Shown here: piece after piece, positions 63,935 to 64,000 of the stretch
Numbering within the stretch: position 1 is the stretch's first letter
How the letters are laid out: every line of letters begins with the position of its first letter
NCBI GenBank assembly: GCA_964019055.1
Contig: OZ025210.1
Location: 14,657,832-14,721,831, forward strand
DNA: 64,000 nucleotides
From: Anthopleura xanthogrammica
Lineage: Eukaryota; Cnidaria; Anthozoa; Actiniaria; Actiniidae
Direction: 5' to 3'
Program-made: the position numbers and the translations under genes
Notes under the pieces: generated by a model
The model's input: the letters and a program-made list of their open reading frames with translations, nothing else
What the model was told of the DNA's origin: nothing
The model's database searches: none

Positions 63935-64000
63935 GTAAGTGCATGGCTGTGACAAAAATATCATAATTCTTCCTCAAATTACCTCCTTTATCGTTAAAGT

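Overview
The window is eukaryotic, most likely from an early-branching metazoan and probably a cnidarian. The evidence is AT-rich DNA with small spliced exons (GT-AG, with a few GC-AG introns), metazoan immunoglobulin-superfamily receptors carrying tyrosine-based signalling tails, and fragments of a non-LTR retrotransposon, a Penelope-like element, a tRNA-derived SINE and many small foldback transposons. The species cannot be fixed from the sequence alone.

Layout. (1) 1-24.87 kb is one huge minisatellite with a 20-bp unit and nested higher-order duplications (periods near 560, 1038, 1597 and 2204 bp). The very long minus-strand reading frames here are by-products of the repeat. (2) 24.96-25.12 kb is the last exon of a receptor gene (+ strand) encoding an ITIM/ITSM-like cytoplasmic tail; the rest of that gene must lie beyond the satellite. 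(3) 25.9-31.4 kb is gene A: signal peptide, one cysteine-less V-set-like domain, a Ser/Thr hinge made of three small exons, and a transmembrane exon; no tail was found. (4) 31.4-37.6 kb has no recognised receptor exon but many transposon remnants. (5) 37.6-42.2 kb is gene B: signal peptide, a V-set exon disrupted by a 1.15-kb array of an 8-bp repeat, two canonical Ig exons, and a transmembrane exon with a stop. (6) 42.2-45.8 kb holds a SINE, foldback elements and a LINE fragment. (7) 45.86-46.9 kb is the isolated 3' end of a second receptor type (C), frameshifted. (8) 47.46-52.1 kb (D), 52.8-58.9 kb (E) and 59.3 kb to the window end (F) are three tandem paralogues: signal peptide, cysteine-less V-set, I-set, third Ig domain, hinge exons, transmembrane exon, two tiny juxtamembrane exons and a roughly 130-aa tail with six tyrosine motifs (tail not reached for F).

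All receptor exons are on the + strand. Nearly every extracellular exon starts with two bases of a split codon and ends with one, so exons can be skipped, duplicated or exchanged without breaking the frame. One receptor type has a short ITIM/ITSM-like tail (putatively inhibitory) and the other a long tail with ITAM-spaced YxxL/I motifs (putatively activating or dual). Together they look like a paired-receptor or allorecognition-type gene cluster. The architecture resembles hydrozoan Alr allorecognition proteins, but orthology is not shown and the function is inference.
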